From Pedobacter glucosidilyticus DSM 23534 (GTDB lineage Bacteria > Bacteroidota > Bacteroidia > Sphingobacteriales > Sphingobacteriaceae): a stretch of DNA of 64,000 bases. Every line of letters starts with the position of its first letter. The first letter of the stretch is position 1. Below, piece after piece: positions 26,951 to 36,739 of the stretch. The stretch is taken from the NCBI RefSeq assembly GCF_000425145.1, contig NZ_AULF01000010.1, positions 62,001-126,000 of the forward strand, given 5' to 3'. A model generated the notes under the pieces. It was given only the letters and a program-made list of their open reading frames with translations, made no database searches and was not told where the DNA came from. The position numbers were made by a program, and so were the translations under genes.

Positions 26951-28232
26951 ATTATTAAACAAATCACTCAAATCATTTACCATTTACGCTCTACTTGTTT
27001 TAGCGTCAAGTGTACCAGCATATTATTATTTAGTGGACAGCATTTGGCTAAGAGAATTAGATGAGCATAATGAAATTATTGCTAATAGAACTGAAAAAGA
27101 ATTAAATAATTTAAAATTAAATGAAACTGAATTAAACCGAAGTGTAACACTTTGGAACAAAATTAAGCCCGGAACTAACTTAGAAAAAATCATTTTAAAC
27201 AACAATAATAAAACAGATAGCATTTATACTATTTTAAGAAAGAATATATATGTTGAACACAATGAAATAGATAGATTCAGGGGACTTTCAAGAGTGATTA
27301 AAATAAAAGGAGAAAACTATTTGTTAACCGTTGAAACCAATGTTGAAGAAACCGAAGAAACGGCAATTGCGATAGCTATACTTACTTTTTTATTTTTCTT
27401 GATTTTAGTTGTGGGTTTTCTAATTCTTAATAAACGATTATCCATAAAATTATGGCAACCGTTTAGAAACACCTTATCAGAGTTGAAAACATTTAATCTT
27501 AATGCACAAAGCAAAATTTCGTTTGAAAAATCAAACATCCTTGAATTTGAAGAATTAAATGTGGCTTTGAATAAATTAATAGAACACACTGTTTCGGTTT
27601 ACAAATCCCAAAAAGAGTTTACCGAAAATGCTTCACACGAATTGCAAACTCCTTTGGCAATCATCAAAAATAAATTGGACATACTTTTGCAAAAGGAAGC
27701 ATTAACAGACAGGCAGTACCAAATTATTGAAGACATAAATAAAGCATTGACAAGAGTTTCACGCATCAATAAAAACCTATTGTTGCTTGCCAAAATAGAA
27801 AACCATCAGTTTGATGAAAGTGAAACAATAAACTTGAGCGAATTGACCGAAGAATGCTTGAAGCAATTGCAGGAACATTTTTCAAATAAAGAATTAAGCG
27901 TAAATACTTCAATAGAAAAAGATTGTGTCGTTACAGGAAATAGAGTTTTGATTGAAGTTCTCATCAATAATTTATTACTCAATTCGATTAGACATAACTC
28001 ACAAAAAGGAATTGTCGAAGTTAAATTGAACCAATCAGGCTTGTTTATCAGCAATTCAGGAATAAAAACATTAGAGAAGGAACATCTATTTAAGCGGTTT
28101 AAAAAATCTTCAGAAGAAAGTTCAGGAAGTGGGCTTGGCTTGGCTATTGTTGAGCAAATCTGCAAAAGACATCAATGGACAATAGGCTATGAATTTCAAC
28201 AAGAAAAACACACATTTAAAATCAGTTTTTAG
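26943..28232 (+). CDS. Two-component sensor histidine kinase
   Basis: This is a 429-residue membrane kinase. It has two membrane segments (about 11-31 and 141-163) flanking a periplasmic sensor of about 110 residues. A short HAMP-like linker, then HisKA with the phosphoacceptor His232 (SHELQTPLAI), and a HATPase domain follow, with the N-box ILIEVLINNLLLNSIRHN and GSGLGLAIVEQIC. There is no periplasmic family signature, so the stimulus is unknown. It overlaps the regulator upstream by 8 nt and is followed by the barrel gene after 67 bp. Confidence 0.92.
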   Translation: MNKLLNKSLKSFTIYALLVLASSVPAYYYLVDSIWLRELDEHNEIIANRTEKELNNLKLNETELNRSVTLWNKIKPGTNLEKIILNNNNKTDSIYTILRKNIYVEHNEIDRFRGLSRVIKIKGENYLLTVETNVEETEETAIAIAILTFLFFLILVVGFLILNKRLSIKLWQPFRNTLSELKTFNLNAQSKISFEKSNILEFEELNVALNKLIEHTVSVYKSQKEFTENASHELQTPLAIIKNKLDILLQKEALTDRQYQIIEDINKALTRVSRINKNLLLLAKIENHQFDESETINLSELTEECLKQLQEHFSNKELSVNTSIEKDCVVTGNRVLIEVLINNLLLNSIRHNSQKGIVEVKLNQSGLFISNSGIKTLEKEHLFKRFKKSSEESSGSGLGLAIVEQICKRHQWTIGYEFQQEKHTFKISF

Positions 28233-28299
28233 GGCAATTCAAAATTTCTTCTAAATCGCTTCGGAGTTTTGCAGGGTAACTTAAAAATTTATCCAATTT

Positions 28300-29643
28300 A
28301 TGAAGCGTATTATAGCAACTCTGTTTATTCTGTTTTCAATCACAATCGTAAAGGCTCAAGAAATAGACAGTCTTTCATTCATTAAATCGAAACGAATGTC
28401 GGATGATGACCTTGCTAAAAAGCGAGAAGGAATATTTTTTACTGGAATACCTGATTTTTCATCTGACCCAGTTACAGGTTTCGGCTTTGGTGTAAGAACA
28501 AACACTTATTGGAATGGAAATCGTGATAATCCTTTATTTCCTTACACACCATATCTGGCAAAGCTAAAAGCGAATGCAGCTTATTACACTTCAAATGCAA
28601 GAGAATTAGCTCTTTCGCTTGATGTTCCCTATTATAAAGGAACTCGTTGGAGATTTAAAATAGATTTTAAAGCGCAACAAAACCCAGTCAATTTATATTT
28701 TGGATTAACAGAATCAACACTTGGAAAACTTCGCCTACCATCTGACGAAAACACAATTTTTTCAACCTACAAAGAATTTGACCGAGCAAGAAAAACATTA
28801 AGACCAGGCAGTATTGGCGAAGCTGATTTTGTAACAGATGCTTTATCAAACCGATTTAGGGAAACCGAATTTATGCTCAATCTAAAAGCCGATTATGCAC
28901 TTGGAAATGGCAAATGGCGTATAATGGGTGGTTATGAAATTCAGCATTTGAGCTATAAAACTTTTGAAGGAATGGAAGCGGAAGCAATTGACCCGATTAC
29001 AGGACAAAACACAACTGTACCAAACGGCATTTCACTTTTAAGACGAGATTTTGAAGACGGTTTAATATCAGGTGTTGGTGGTGGTTGGGTTTCAATAATT
29101 CAAACAGCATTGATTTTTGACACAAGAGATTTTGAACCCGACCCAACGAAAGGATATTATTTTGAAGTTGCGAATGAATATTCGAGTAAATACATTGGTT
29201 CACAATTCGATTTTGACAAATTATTCATTCAAGGAAGAGTATACCAAAAATTACCAGTTGGTAAACGTACGGTTTTGGCAGGACGATTTGGAGCAGGCAA
29301 CATTTTTGGAAACAACGCACCATTTTTTGAATTTCAAGACCAATGGAGTCCAGAAGGAAGTATAAACGCTTTAGGTGGCAGACAGTCACTGCGTGGCTAT
29401 CGAGCCAACCGATTTTTGGCTCGTTCAATGTGGTTTACTAATGTAGAATTGAGAGTACGACTAGCAGAAACAAAATTAGGAAAGCAAAGATTTGCATTTG
29501 GTGTAGCACCGTTCTTTGACGCTGGAACAGTGAGAGACCGTTGGCAAGACTTAAATTTTAAAAATATTAAAACTTCTTTTGGTGGTGGACTCAGAATTGT
29601 TTGGAATCAATCCACTATTTTATCGTTTGACTACGGAAGCTAA
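28300..29643 (+). CDS. Omp85/BamA-like outer-membrane barrel protein, ending 15 codons early
   Basis: This 447-residue protein has a Sec signal (MKRIIATLFILFSITIVKAQ). Its barrel domain has surface-antigen-type motifs, including FDTRDFEPDPTKGYYFEV and GGRQSLRGYRANRF, the latter resembling the conserved loop-6 RGY motif. No POTRA region is visible. The frame ends at a TAA (29641) right after ILSFDYGS. In the same frame, 14 further codons reading KEDRLFYISIGQAF precede a TAG at 29688. That is the expected last beta strand with a C-terminal Phe. The gene may therefore be a nonsense-mutated form, a readthrough case or a sequencing error. It lies downstream of a two-component system that may control it. 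Confidence 0.8.
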   Translation: MKRIIATLFILFSITIVKAQEIDSLSFIKSKRMSDDDLAKKREGIFFTGIPDFSSDPVTGFGFGVRTNTYWNGNRDNPLFPYTPYLAKLKANAAYYTSNARELALSLDVPYYKGTRWRFKIDFKAQQNPVNLYFGLTESTLGKLRLPSDENTIFSTYKEFDRARKTLRPGSIGEADFVTDALSNRFRETEFMLNLKADYALGNGKWRIMGGYEIQHLSYKTFEGMEAEAIDPITGQNTTVPNGISLLRRDFEDGLISGVGGGWVSIIQTALIFDTRDFEPDPTKGYYFEVANEYSSKYIGSQFDFDKLFIQGRVYQKLPVGKRTVLAGRFGAGNIFGNNAPFFEFQDQWSPEGSINALGGRQSLRGYRANRFLARSMWFTNVELRVRLAETKLGKQRFAFGVAPFFDAGTVRDRWQDLNFKNIKTSFGGGLRIVWNQSTILSFDYGS

Positions 29644-29688
29644 AAAGAAGATAGATTATTTTACATTAGTATTGGACAAGCATTTTAG
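29644..29688 (+). other. Missing last strand of the barrel protein, beyond the stop
   Basis: In frame with the barrel gene, this 15-codon stretch (14 sense codons, then TAG) encodes KEDRLFYISIGQAF. The aromatic-alternating pattern and terminal Phe are the usual C-terminal strand signal recognised by the BAM complex. It is separated from the coding region only by the TAA at 29641-29643. Confidence 0.7.
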
Positions 29689-29854
29689 ACCTCACAATAC
29701 TTAATTTAAGTAAAAGAGTACCTTAATCGGGCTAAAAACAAGAATATTGACTATTCCAAAATGGATATTCTATTGATTAAATTAAGCTTAGTAAGTCTGT
29801 TAAATTGCATTATTATTGTTATTCAGAATGATCAATTCAAGTAACTAAACAGCA

Positions 29855-31726
29855 CTAATAATCTAAATAATCCTGATAAACGCTTTGCATCATCGCTTTG
29901 GCTTTTAATAAGAGTTCTTCCTGTTTTTTTGGAATTATCATTTTAGGTTTTTGATAAATAATAGTCTTACTAATTGGATCATAAGAAATAGCTTGATTAT
30001 CTTCTACAATACCAAATCCATTATCCCAGTTATAAAAAGAAAAACCTTTAGTATCTGTATTAAGCAAGTTATTGCTGTATTTATAAGCTTGTATTTGCAA
30101 GTTTAATTGACCAAGCAAGGTTGCCGCAATATCTGTTTGATTACCAATTTTATCAACCACTTTGCCTTTGTATGCAGTTTGTAATGCGCCGCCAAAAATC
30201 AATAAAGGGATATGATATCTTTCTGTCATGTAGCTTTCGTAAATGTTTTTTGGTAAACGATGACCGTGATCTGCAACAACAACAAACAGCGTATTATTGT
30301 ACCAAGCTTCTTTTTTAGCTTTTTCAACAAAATTTAATAAGCATTCTGCTGTATAATGGCTAGTGCTTCTAAATTTATTTTCTGTAGTTTGCTTACCAAA
30401 AGCACCTTCTTTAGGAAGTTCAAAGGGTTCATGATTGCTTAAAGTTAAAAGAGTAGAAAAGAATGGCTGATTTTCATGATTTAAAAACTGAAGTTGTTTT
30501 TTAAATGTAACTTCATCATAAGCACCCCATTTAGACGTTAGATCCTCACTATTAAAATCAGAAGCATCTTTTAATGTATGAATTTGGCTACTTATTAAGT
30601 AGGATTTAAAATTTGAAAATTCTGTATCACCACCATAAAAAAATGATGTTTTATATCCTGCTTGTCTAAAAGATTTAATTAATGATGGAAGCTTTTCTTG
30701 TTTATCATTTTCTTTAATAATACTTCTAATAGCTTGCGAAGGAAAACCACTTAAAATGGCTACTAAGCCTTTGTCTGTTCTATCACCAGAAGCATAAATA
30801 TTACTAAATAACAAACCTTCTTTAGCTAAAGTGCTAAAACCAGGGGTAATTTGTTCATCTCCGCCTAATTCTTGTACAACATCAGCAGTGAAGCTTTCCA
30901 GAATAATTAAAACAACATTTGGTTTTTTTACACTTAATATAGGCAATGTATTTGTAGAGTCGGTTTTTGGATAAAGTTCTTTTAAAATAGCTTCCCGTTG
31001 CGTTTGCTCTAAGTATTGATAAGGATTTTTTTTGTCTGCTTTTTTAATGTAATTAGAAAGTAAAAGCCAATCGGTATTAATAGCTGCGTGGTTTAAGATA
31101 GGTTTATCACTAAAATAAACTTTACTTGGGTTCATTGGAGCAATTCCCCAGCCGCCTCTGATAGCTAAAAAGGTTAAACCTAAAATCAATAAAGCTATAG
31201 GAAATTTTACTAGAAAATAAGATTTATTTAAGTCTGGTTCTTGCTTAAAGATGATTTTATTGCTGAGATAAAATCCAAACATACTTAAAACAAAAACGAT
31301 AAATAAGCTACTAAAAAGCGGAGAAGACGCAGCTGAAGCCATTGCTTCAGATGGAGATTCGAACAAGAAATCTACCGCTCTAGCGTTAATTTTTGTGCCC
31401 CACTCGGTATAAATGTTAAAATCTACAGCTGTGATTACAGCTGTTAAAAAAGTGAAAACGAATGTATAGTTAAGGATAACTTTGCCTTGCAAAGGTATTT
31501 TAGGAATTAACCAACTGATGATAAATAGGATAAACGGTATAACTGATAAATAACCCGCCATGGATGCATCCATTTGCATACCATAAAGGAAGGCTAAGAA
31601 AATTTCATCATTAGAAACATCATCTAATCGTTCTATATTCCAACCGAAGAATACCACACGGTTAACCAGAAAAAAAACTATCCAGAAAAGGAAATACCTG
31701 ATAAAAAAAGAAAGGCTTTTAAGCAT
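29855..31726 (-). CDS. LTA synthase-family sulfatase-fold membrane protein
   Basis: This 623-residue inner-membrane protein has about five N-terminal membrane segments (residues 10-190) and a periplasmic sulfatase-fold domain (about 265-600). It resembles lipoteichoic-acid synthase relatives used for phosphoglycerol or phosphoethanolamine transfer. Metal/nucleophile positions are visible: Glu277 in ILESFT, Thr317 in GDRTDKG as candidate nucleophile, and VADHGHR late in the domain. A Gram-negative has no lipoteichoic acid, so it probably modifies an envelope glycan or lipid. The gene stands alone on the minus strand. Confidence 0.85.
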   Translation of the reverse strand: MLKSLSFFIRYFLFWIVFFLVNRVVFFGWNIERLDDVSNDEIFLAFLYGMQMDASMAGYLSVIPFILFIISWLIPKIPLQGKVILNYTFVFTFLTAVITAVDFNIYTEWGTKINARAVDFLFESPSEAMASAASSPLFSSLFIVFVLSMFGFYLSNKIIFKQEPDLNKSYFLVKFPIALLILGLTFLAIRGGWGIAPMNPSKVYFSDKPILNHAAINTDWLLLSNYIKKADKKNPYQYLEQTQREAILKELYPKTDSTNTLPILSVKKPNVVLIILESFTADVVQELGGDEQITPGFSTLAKEGLLFSNIYASGDRTDKGLVAILSGFPSQAIRSIIKENDKQEKLPSLIKSFRQAGYKTSFFYGGDTEFSNFKSYLISSQIHTLKDASDFNSEDLTSKWGAYDEVTFKKQLQFLNHENQPFFSTLLTLSNHEPFELPKEGAFGKQTTENKFRSTSHYTAECLLNFVEKAKKEAWYNNTLFVVVADHGHRLPKNIYESYMTERYHIPLLIFGGALQTAYKGKVVDKIGNQTDIAATLLGQLNLQIQAYKYSNNLLNTDTKGFSFYNWDNGFGIVEDNQAISYDPISKTIIYQKPKMIIPKKQEELLLKAKAMMQSVYQDYLDY

Positions 31727-31784
31727 GCTGCAAGTTAAATAACTTACATTTAGCCTAAAAGCCTTTTGTGAAATTTTAAGAAAA

Positions 31785-32456
31785 TTATCTTCCAGACATG
31801 CTCATCAACTCTTCCATAGTCATTTGAGTATAACCTTCTGGAATTGTAAGATTTAAGCCTGTTACGCTTTCTGCTTTTAATTCTTTAAAGCTTAATTTCA
31901 CTTTCATACCATTCATGTTGGTAACAAAAACCAAAGGAGTACCTTCTATTTTGTCTTTAAAAGCTTGGGTAAAGCTATTGCTAGGTATTTCTAAATCTTT
32001 GGTTGTCCAAATTTCTATTTCATTACCGCTTTCCTTGTCTTTAGCGTTGTACTTAATGGCATTATATCCTGATATTGCTTTACTTTCTGTAGTTTTAGTA
32101 AACTCGTAATCTGGCATCATTTCTTTTTGTTTTTCGTAATCTGCCTCTGTAAATTTTACCGCAATTTTTTGTTTAGCCATTGGAATATCCATTAACATTA
32201 AGCCCGTATTGGTTTTACTGTCTGAGGTCATTTGGTTGGTCATCATACCTAAATCCATTACAAATTTGCTTAAATTTTCTTTGTAATAGATTTTATATTC
32301 TTTTGGAAGCATAGCAGCAGCCATTTGTTGGTCTGGTGGCAAATCATATTCTGCCGCATAGCTGATATAGCCTTCAGTAACTTTTTTTTGCGCTTGTGTA
32401 GCTAAGGATCCTAGGCAGATGAATGCGATAAGACCGAATGTTATCTTTTTTATCAT
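31785..32456 (-). CDS. Secreted protein, DUF4412-like
   Basis: This is a 223-residue protein with a clear Sec signal (ITFGLIAFICLGSLATQAQ). The body is a repeated beta structure with the pattern TTESKAISGYNAIKYNAKD and EIWTTKDLEIPSNS, as in Bacteroidota DUF4412 and GLPGLI-like periplasmic proteins that bind lipids or ligands. It has an unusually Met-rich stretch (QQMAAAMLP, MTMEELMSMSGR), giving methionines that could bind metal or be redox-sensitive. The function is unknown. Confidence 0.65.
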   Translation of the reverse strand: MIKKITFGLIAFICLGSLATQAQKKVTEGYISYAAEYDLPPDQQMAAAMLPKEYKIYYKENLSKFVMDLGMMTNQMTSDSKTNTGLMLMDIPMAKQKIAVKFTEADYEKQKEMMPDYEFTKTTESKAISGYNAIKYNAKDKESGNEIEIWTTKDLEIPSNSFTQAFKDKIEGTPLVFVTNMNGMKVKLSFKELKAESVTGLNLTIPEGYTQMTMEELMSMSGR

Positions 32457-32543
32457 AAATTTATTTTTATACTATGAAAGTAATGATTTTATTTCATCAC
32501 CCATACACTTAGCTTTAAAATAAGTGTATTTAGACTAAAAAAA

Positions 32544-34613
32544 TTATAGGTTTATTTCTAATGCTGGTTGTCTTTTTAAAACATGGGTATAAATTCCATT
32601 TTTTCGAGCTTGTTCTAACATATTTTCTATTTTATAATCTTTGTTTTTACCATCTATAATAAAGCTTTTTGTTTCATAAAGTTTTGCTAAGTGTGGCAAA
32701 TCAAAAATTTTATCTCCACTTAAAAGCAGCCAATCATGCTTGGTTTGGTCATCATCCAGATGTCGTATTATTTTTAAGCTTTTACGCTTAATTTTTATTA
32801 CGTTATTATATTCTTTATGGGTTTGGGTATTGATGATAGATAGTTTAGTAATTCTGCAACTATCTAAGTAAGGTTTAACAGAAAATTTATAAGTGTATTC
32901 ATCAGGATTTAAATCGGTAAATAAAGTAGCTGTTCTTCCTTTTAATAGGGCAACAGCCGTATTTTTACGTAGGGTAAAGAATAGTATTTTTTCTTGCTGT
33001 ATGTGCTGTAAAGTATGATAACTATGTATAGCTATTAGAAGTACTGTTAACGAGCTTATGATTTTTAGCTTTAAAATAGGATGTAAAAACTTTATCAAAA
33101 GGAGTAGTAAAATGATATACATCAGGATGATTTCAGATTGATAAAGCCAAACCTGAGTGATATTGGCATAAGGAATTTGTTCTATCAGAATCAAAAACTT
33201 ATTGGTGAGATAAATGGCTTGATTAAGAAATGCACCTAGGATGTTCGCTAGCACATCTGAAATTGGCGCTATAAGCAAAAATCCTATGCCTCCGTACATG
33301 ATAATAATAGCGGGTAAAGCCATGTATAAGTTACTTATGATAAAATAAAGAGGAAATTGATGAAAATAATATAAGCTTATAGGTGTAGTGGCTATTTGTG
33401 CGGCTATAGATACACTGGCACATTGCCACATCCAATCTAAAATTTTGTTTTGTGGTTGGTACCAATGGTAAATAATAGGTTGTAGGTATACCAAAGCCAT
33501 CACTGCTAAAAAAGATAACTGGAAACCAACATCCATTAAATTAAACGGATTGATGATTAAAATAACGAATGCTGCTACGCCTATAACATTAAAAATATTG
33601 GTTTTAATACTTTGATATTTAGCAATCAATATCAGCGAAAGCATTAAAGCGGCTCTTAAAATAGAAGGAGCAAGACCTGTTATCAAAGCATAAAACCATA
33701 TTAAACCCAGCATCAGCATAAGCTTAACTATTTTTCCATAACGCAGTTTCTCTAAAGGTTTAAAAAGAAGGTTTAACAGTAAGACCACAATAGCCACATG
33801 CATGCCCGAAACAGACAAAATATGTAAAGTACCTGTATTGGAATAAGCTTGAAGAATTTGAGGATCTAAATCTGCCCGGTAGCCCAAAATTAAGGTAGAA
33901 GCAACTGCTTTAGAATCTTCATAAGCCAAATATTTTTTAAACTTTTCTACTTGTTTTTCCCTAAATTTTAAAGCAAAACTGATGATAGGATTCCCTTTTT
34001 CTGATGCCAGTTTAACCGTTTCTTTTAGGTTTATAAAGCTTTGATGATAGATTTGTTTATACGCTAAAAACCTTTTATAATTAAACTCGGCAGGATTATA
34101 AGCAGGTTCTGTATCTTTAATTTTTGATTTTATGAGTAATAAATCTCCATACCTGTAAGGAAATTTTTTGGTGGTATCATAACGCATGGCTAACAATAAG
34201 TTGCCTGATGTTTTTAAAAGCTTTTGATTGACCACATTATGTTTTACACTAACTGTAAACCTTGCTATATCTCCTTTAAGCTTGGGTTGCTCGGTAATAA
34301 TAACTAAATGATGATGGGCCTGATGTTTAGAAAAATGATGCTTTTGATAAATTTCTTTAGACGAGTTGCAAAGGATAATACCTGTAAAAATAAACTGTAG
34401 CGCAATTAAACATGCAGGTATATAATTATATTGGTAAAGCTTCAAGTACTTGGTTATAAGTAAGTATACCATTAACACAATTATATTACTTATCCATAAA
34501 ATACACCAAAAAGCATGAGGTTGTATAGCTAAACCGATAGCCAAAGAAATACCGATAATGAAAAACCATAAATACCTGAAGAATGGAATTTCTCCTTTAA
34601 AATATGCAATCAT
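32544..34613 (-). CDS. comEC: ComEC/Rec2-family DNA-uptake channel
   Basis: This is a 689-residue inner-membrane protein. It has an N-terminal soluble DUF4131-type domain (about 90-200), then a competence domain with the signature GTLHILSVSGMHVAIVVLL (about residues 262-280), and eight or more membrane helices. The C-terminal metallo-beta-lactamase nuclease domain seen in many ComEC proteins is not evident: no HxHxDH motif is present. Bacteroidota forms are often shortened like this. It is transcribed in the same direction as a helix-hairpin-helix/barrel gene 62 bp upstream, suggesting a joint DNA-uptake role. Confidence 0.88.
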   Translation of the reverse strand: MIAYFKGEIPFFRYLWFFIIGISLAIGLAIQPHAFWCILWISNIIVLMVYLLITKYLKLYQYNYIPACLIALQFIFTGIILCNSSKEIYQKHHFSKHQAHHHLVIITEQPKLKGDIARFTVSVKHNVVNQKLLKTSGNLLLAMRYDTTKKFPYRYGDLLLIKSKIKDTEPAYNPAEFNYKRFLAYKQIYHQSFINLKETVKLASEKGNPIISFALKFREKQVEKFKKYLAYEDSKAVASTLILGYRADLDPQILQAYSNTGTLHILSVSGMHVAIVVLLLNLLFKPLEKLRYGKIVKLMLMLGLIWFYALITGLAPSILRAALMLSLILIAKYQSIKTNIFNVIGVAAFVILIINPFNLMDVGFQLSFLAVMALVYLQPIIYHWYQPQNKILDWMWQCASVSIAAQIATTPISLYYFHQFPLYFIISNLYMALPAIIIMYGGIGFLLIAPISDVLANILGAFLNQAIYLTNKFLILIEQIPYANITQVWLYQSEIILMYIILLLLLIKFLHPILKLKIISSLTVLLIAIHSYHTLQHIQQEKILFFTLRKNTAVALLKGRTATLFTDLNPDEYTYKFSVKPYLDSCRITKLSIINTQTHKEYNNVIKIKRKSLKIIRHLDDDQTKHDWLLLSGDKIFDLPHLAKLYETKSFIIDGKNKDYKIENMLEQARKNGIYTHVLKRQPALEINL

Positions 34614-34675
34614 AGGATAGAAAAAATGAACAGATTTTTTGTAGATGAAAAATCAATTCATGAAAAACATGTTAA

Positions 34676-36739
34676 TTAAAATTGATACCTTATTTGAGCT
34701 CTAATTTCTGATCTTAAATTCCCATCTATCTGGTCTAAACCAGAGCCAATGGTCTCTAAATCTGTATAATGTGTAAAGCTGTATTTAAGCCAAAAATCAA
34801 TACCTCGTTTTAAAGTATATCTGCCGTTTAGATAAAATCTAAATCCTTTATTTTGAAAGCCTGGGATAGAGAAACCGTATAATACATCATTTTCATAGGC
34901 ATATATTCTGGTATCAAAACCTTCGGTATTGAAATAAGCTATCCTGGCATTTCCTGATAATTTAGAGCTTAGTGGATTATAAAGTACATCCTGATAAAGC
35001 AATAAACCATAATTATTTTGAGTACTTTCTCTCTTAAACTGCGTTACTTCTGCCCGGTTTCTTAAGCTAAAACTTTTGTTAAGGGCATATTGAATTTCGA
35101 AGCGATAGTTTTGCCGTCTTACAGTTTCTAAAGTATTAATAGCTGTATTTGCTCCAGAAATATTTTGTTGTTTTTCTTCTATTCTATATCTCAGAATAAA
35201 TTTAGTGGTTCTTTTTGGCGTATAAGTAAACTGGCTAAAAAGCTCGTGTCCTACAGAAGGTGCATCAACTCTAAATCTTAACCATGGGAATTTAAATAAA
35301 TCTGTATATACGTTAAATTCATATTTTTTTCCAGATTTAAATTGTAAACCTCCAAAAAATCCTCGTTCATTAAATGCCAAACTACCTTCGCTAATCCCTT
35401 GGTTAAAATAAGAGTAATAGTCTTTCTGGTAATTTCTATGGAAAACCAAAGCAGAAATTTGTGGTGTTAAACTAGCAATGGCTCCATTTATAAAAGCTAT
35501 GCCCGAGTTTACACTATGGGCAAGTTCTCCAAATAAATAAATATTATTTACCGTATAACTATAGTTTGCGCCTAAATTGGTAAGTTTTCTTCCTGTAAAT
35601 TCAAATTGATTGTAAACAGCATTTCCGGGTGCGAAATTCTCACTGTAGTTAGATTGATAAGCCGTTAAACCAACCGATAATTTGCGATGGTTGTATTGTA
35701 AATTGCCTCCTAATACCAATTGTCCTATTCGGTTTTTATTGGCTAACTCGTTTGGAGTGCGGTGTAAACCACTTATTTGTAAGGATGTTATTTCTGATAA
35801 ATTGGTAGCTGCGTTTAAGCTACTTCCTGCATCTAACCTTCTGAAGGATATGAAAGGTGTGAAATCAAATTTTCCGAAATTTATTTGGGTAGCAAAGCCT
35901 CTAAAAAAAGAAAACTCATTAATAGAAGTATAAGGTCTTAAACCTAAATCTTGTTTAGCGATAGAAAATAAATCGGCACCCTTACCAAAGCTTAAACCGC
36001 TCCATAAAGTTAAGCCTTGTCCAAATTGTAAAGAGAAATCGCCTAAAACTATTTTTTTAAATCTAGATACATCTTTAACATATAAACTAGCAGAGACAAA
36101 ATCTGGCCCCAGCGTACGATTTTGGGTAGTCCAAAATTGCTCGCCAGCATCTTTATCCATATTTAAAGAAAACTGTAGGTTGTTAAGGTAGTTAAATCTG
36201 TAACGCGTAAAAACTCGGTCTGGTGTTCCTAAATAACGTGATCTACCTGATTCTTCCGGGATATTAAAACCTGCTTGTTCTTCTAAAATGCGACCGTATC
36301 TTACAATTAAATCGCTTCTACCTTCTTTCCTTAAATTTGCCCAACTGAAGTTTTCAAAGCCTGTAGGCGAATTAATATTGCTAAAGTTTAGTAAAGTTCT
36401 AATGGTTTGTAAATCAAATCCATCAATACTTTGCAGTTCTAAAACATCAATCAATTTACCGTTTACTGCAATATGATCTAATAAGTTGCTTATTTGTAAA
36501 GGGTTTAAAAATACCAATTCTTGCAACTCGTCTCTGCTGGCTTTATTAAGGTTTAATGGGTTTCTGCGATAGAAATTTAAGCGTTCAACAAGTTCGGTAT
36601 AATCAAAATCTTCTGATTGATTTTCGGCTATTACTTCTAAAATATATTCAATAATGGGGTCGTTAGACTGCTGTGCCTTAACTCCCATACTTAAGAAAAG
36701 AAATCCCGAAAGAAATAAAAATTTAATTTTAGAAAGCAT
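34676..36739 (-). CDS. Helix-hairpin-helix domain plus outer-membrane beta-barrel protein
   Basis: This is a 687-residue protein. It has a Sec signal (MLSKIKFLFLSGFLFLSMGVKA), an N-terminal helix-hairpin-helix region (about 30-125, with LNLNKASRDELQELVFLNPL and LIDVLELQSIDGFDLQTI) and then a long barrel-like part of alternating strands ending RAQIRYQF, with a terminal Phe. HhH units of the ComEA kind bind DNA, so a barrel with such a domain near ComEC suggests a DNA-uptake port. The ATG at 36739 is preferred over a TTG four codons upstream, and it overlaps the preceding gene by 11 bp, so translation is coupled. Confidence 0.75.
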   Translation of the reverse strand: MLSKIKFLFLSGFLFLSMGVKAQQSNDPIIEYILEVIAENQSEDFDYTELVERLNFYRRNPLNLNKASRDELQELVFLNPLQISNLLDHIAVNGKLIDVLELQSIDGFDLQTIRTLLNFSNINSPTGFENFSWANLRKEGRSDLIVRYGRILEEQAGFNIPEESGRSRYLGTPDRVFTRYRFNYLNNLQFSLNMDKDAGEQFWTTQNRTLGPDFVSASLYVKDVSRFKKIVLGDFSLQFGQGLTLWSGLSFGKGADLFSIAKQDLGLRPYTSINEFSFFRGFATQINFGKFDFTPFISFRRLDAGSSLNAATNLSEITSLQISGLHRTPNELANKNRIGQLVLGGNLQYNHRKLSVGLTAYQSNYSENFAPGNAVYNQFEFTGRKLTNLGANYSYTVNNIYLFGELAHSVNSGIAFINGAIASLTPQISALVFHRNYQKDYYSYFNQGISEGSLAFNERGFFGGLQFKSGKKYEFNVYTDLFKFPWLRFRVDAPSVGHELFSQFTYTPKRTTKFILRYRIEEKQQNISGANTAINTLETVRRQNYRFEIQYALNKSFSLRNRAEVTQFKRESTQNNYGLLLYQDVLYNPLSSKLSGNARIAYFNTEGFDTRIYAYENDVLYGFSIPGFQNKGFRFYLNGRYTLKRGIDFWLKYSFTHYTDLETIGSGLDQIDGNLRSEIRAQIRYQF

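Noticed and set aside
29117-29365. 82-codon + strand ORF within the barrel gene
   Set aside because: It overlaps the barrel gene in another frame, and the barrel frame shows clear outer-membrane motifs through this stretch. The ORF has no recognisable domain.
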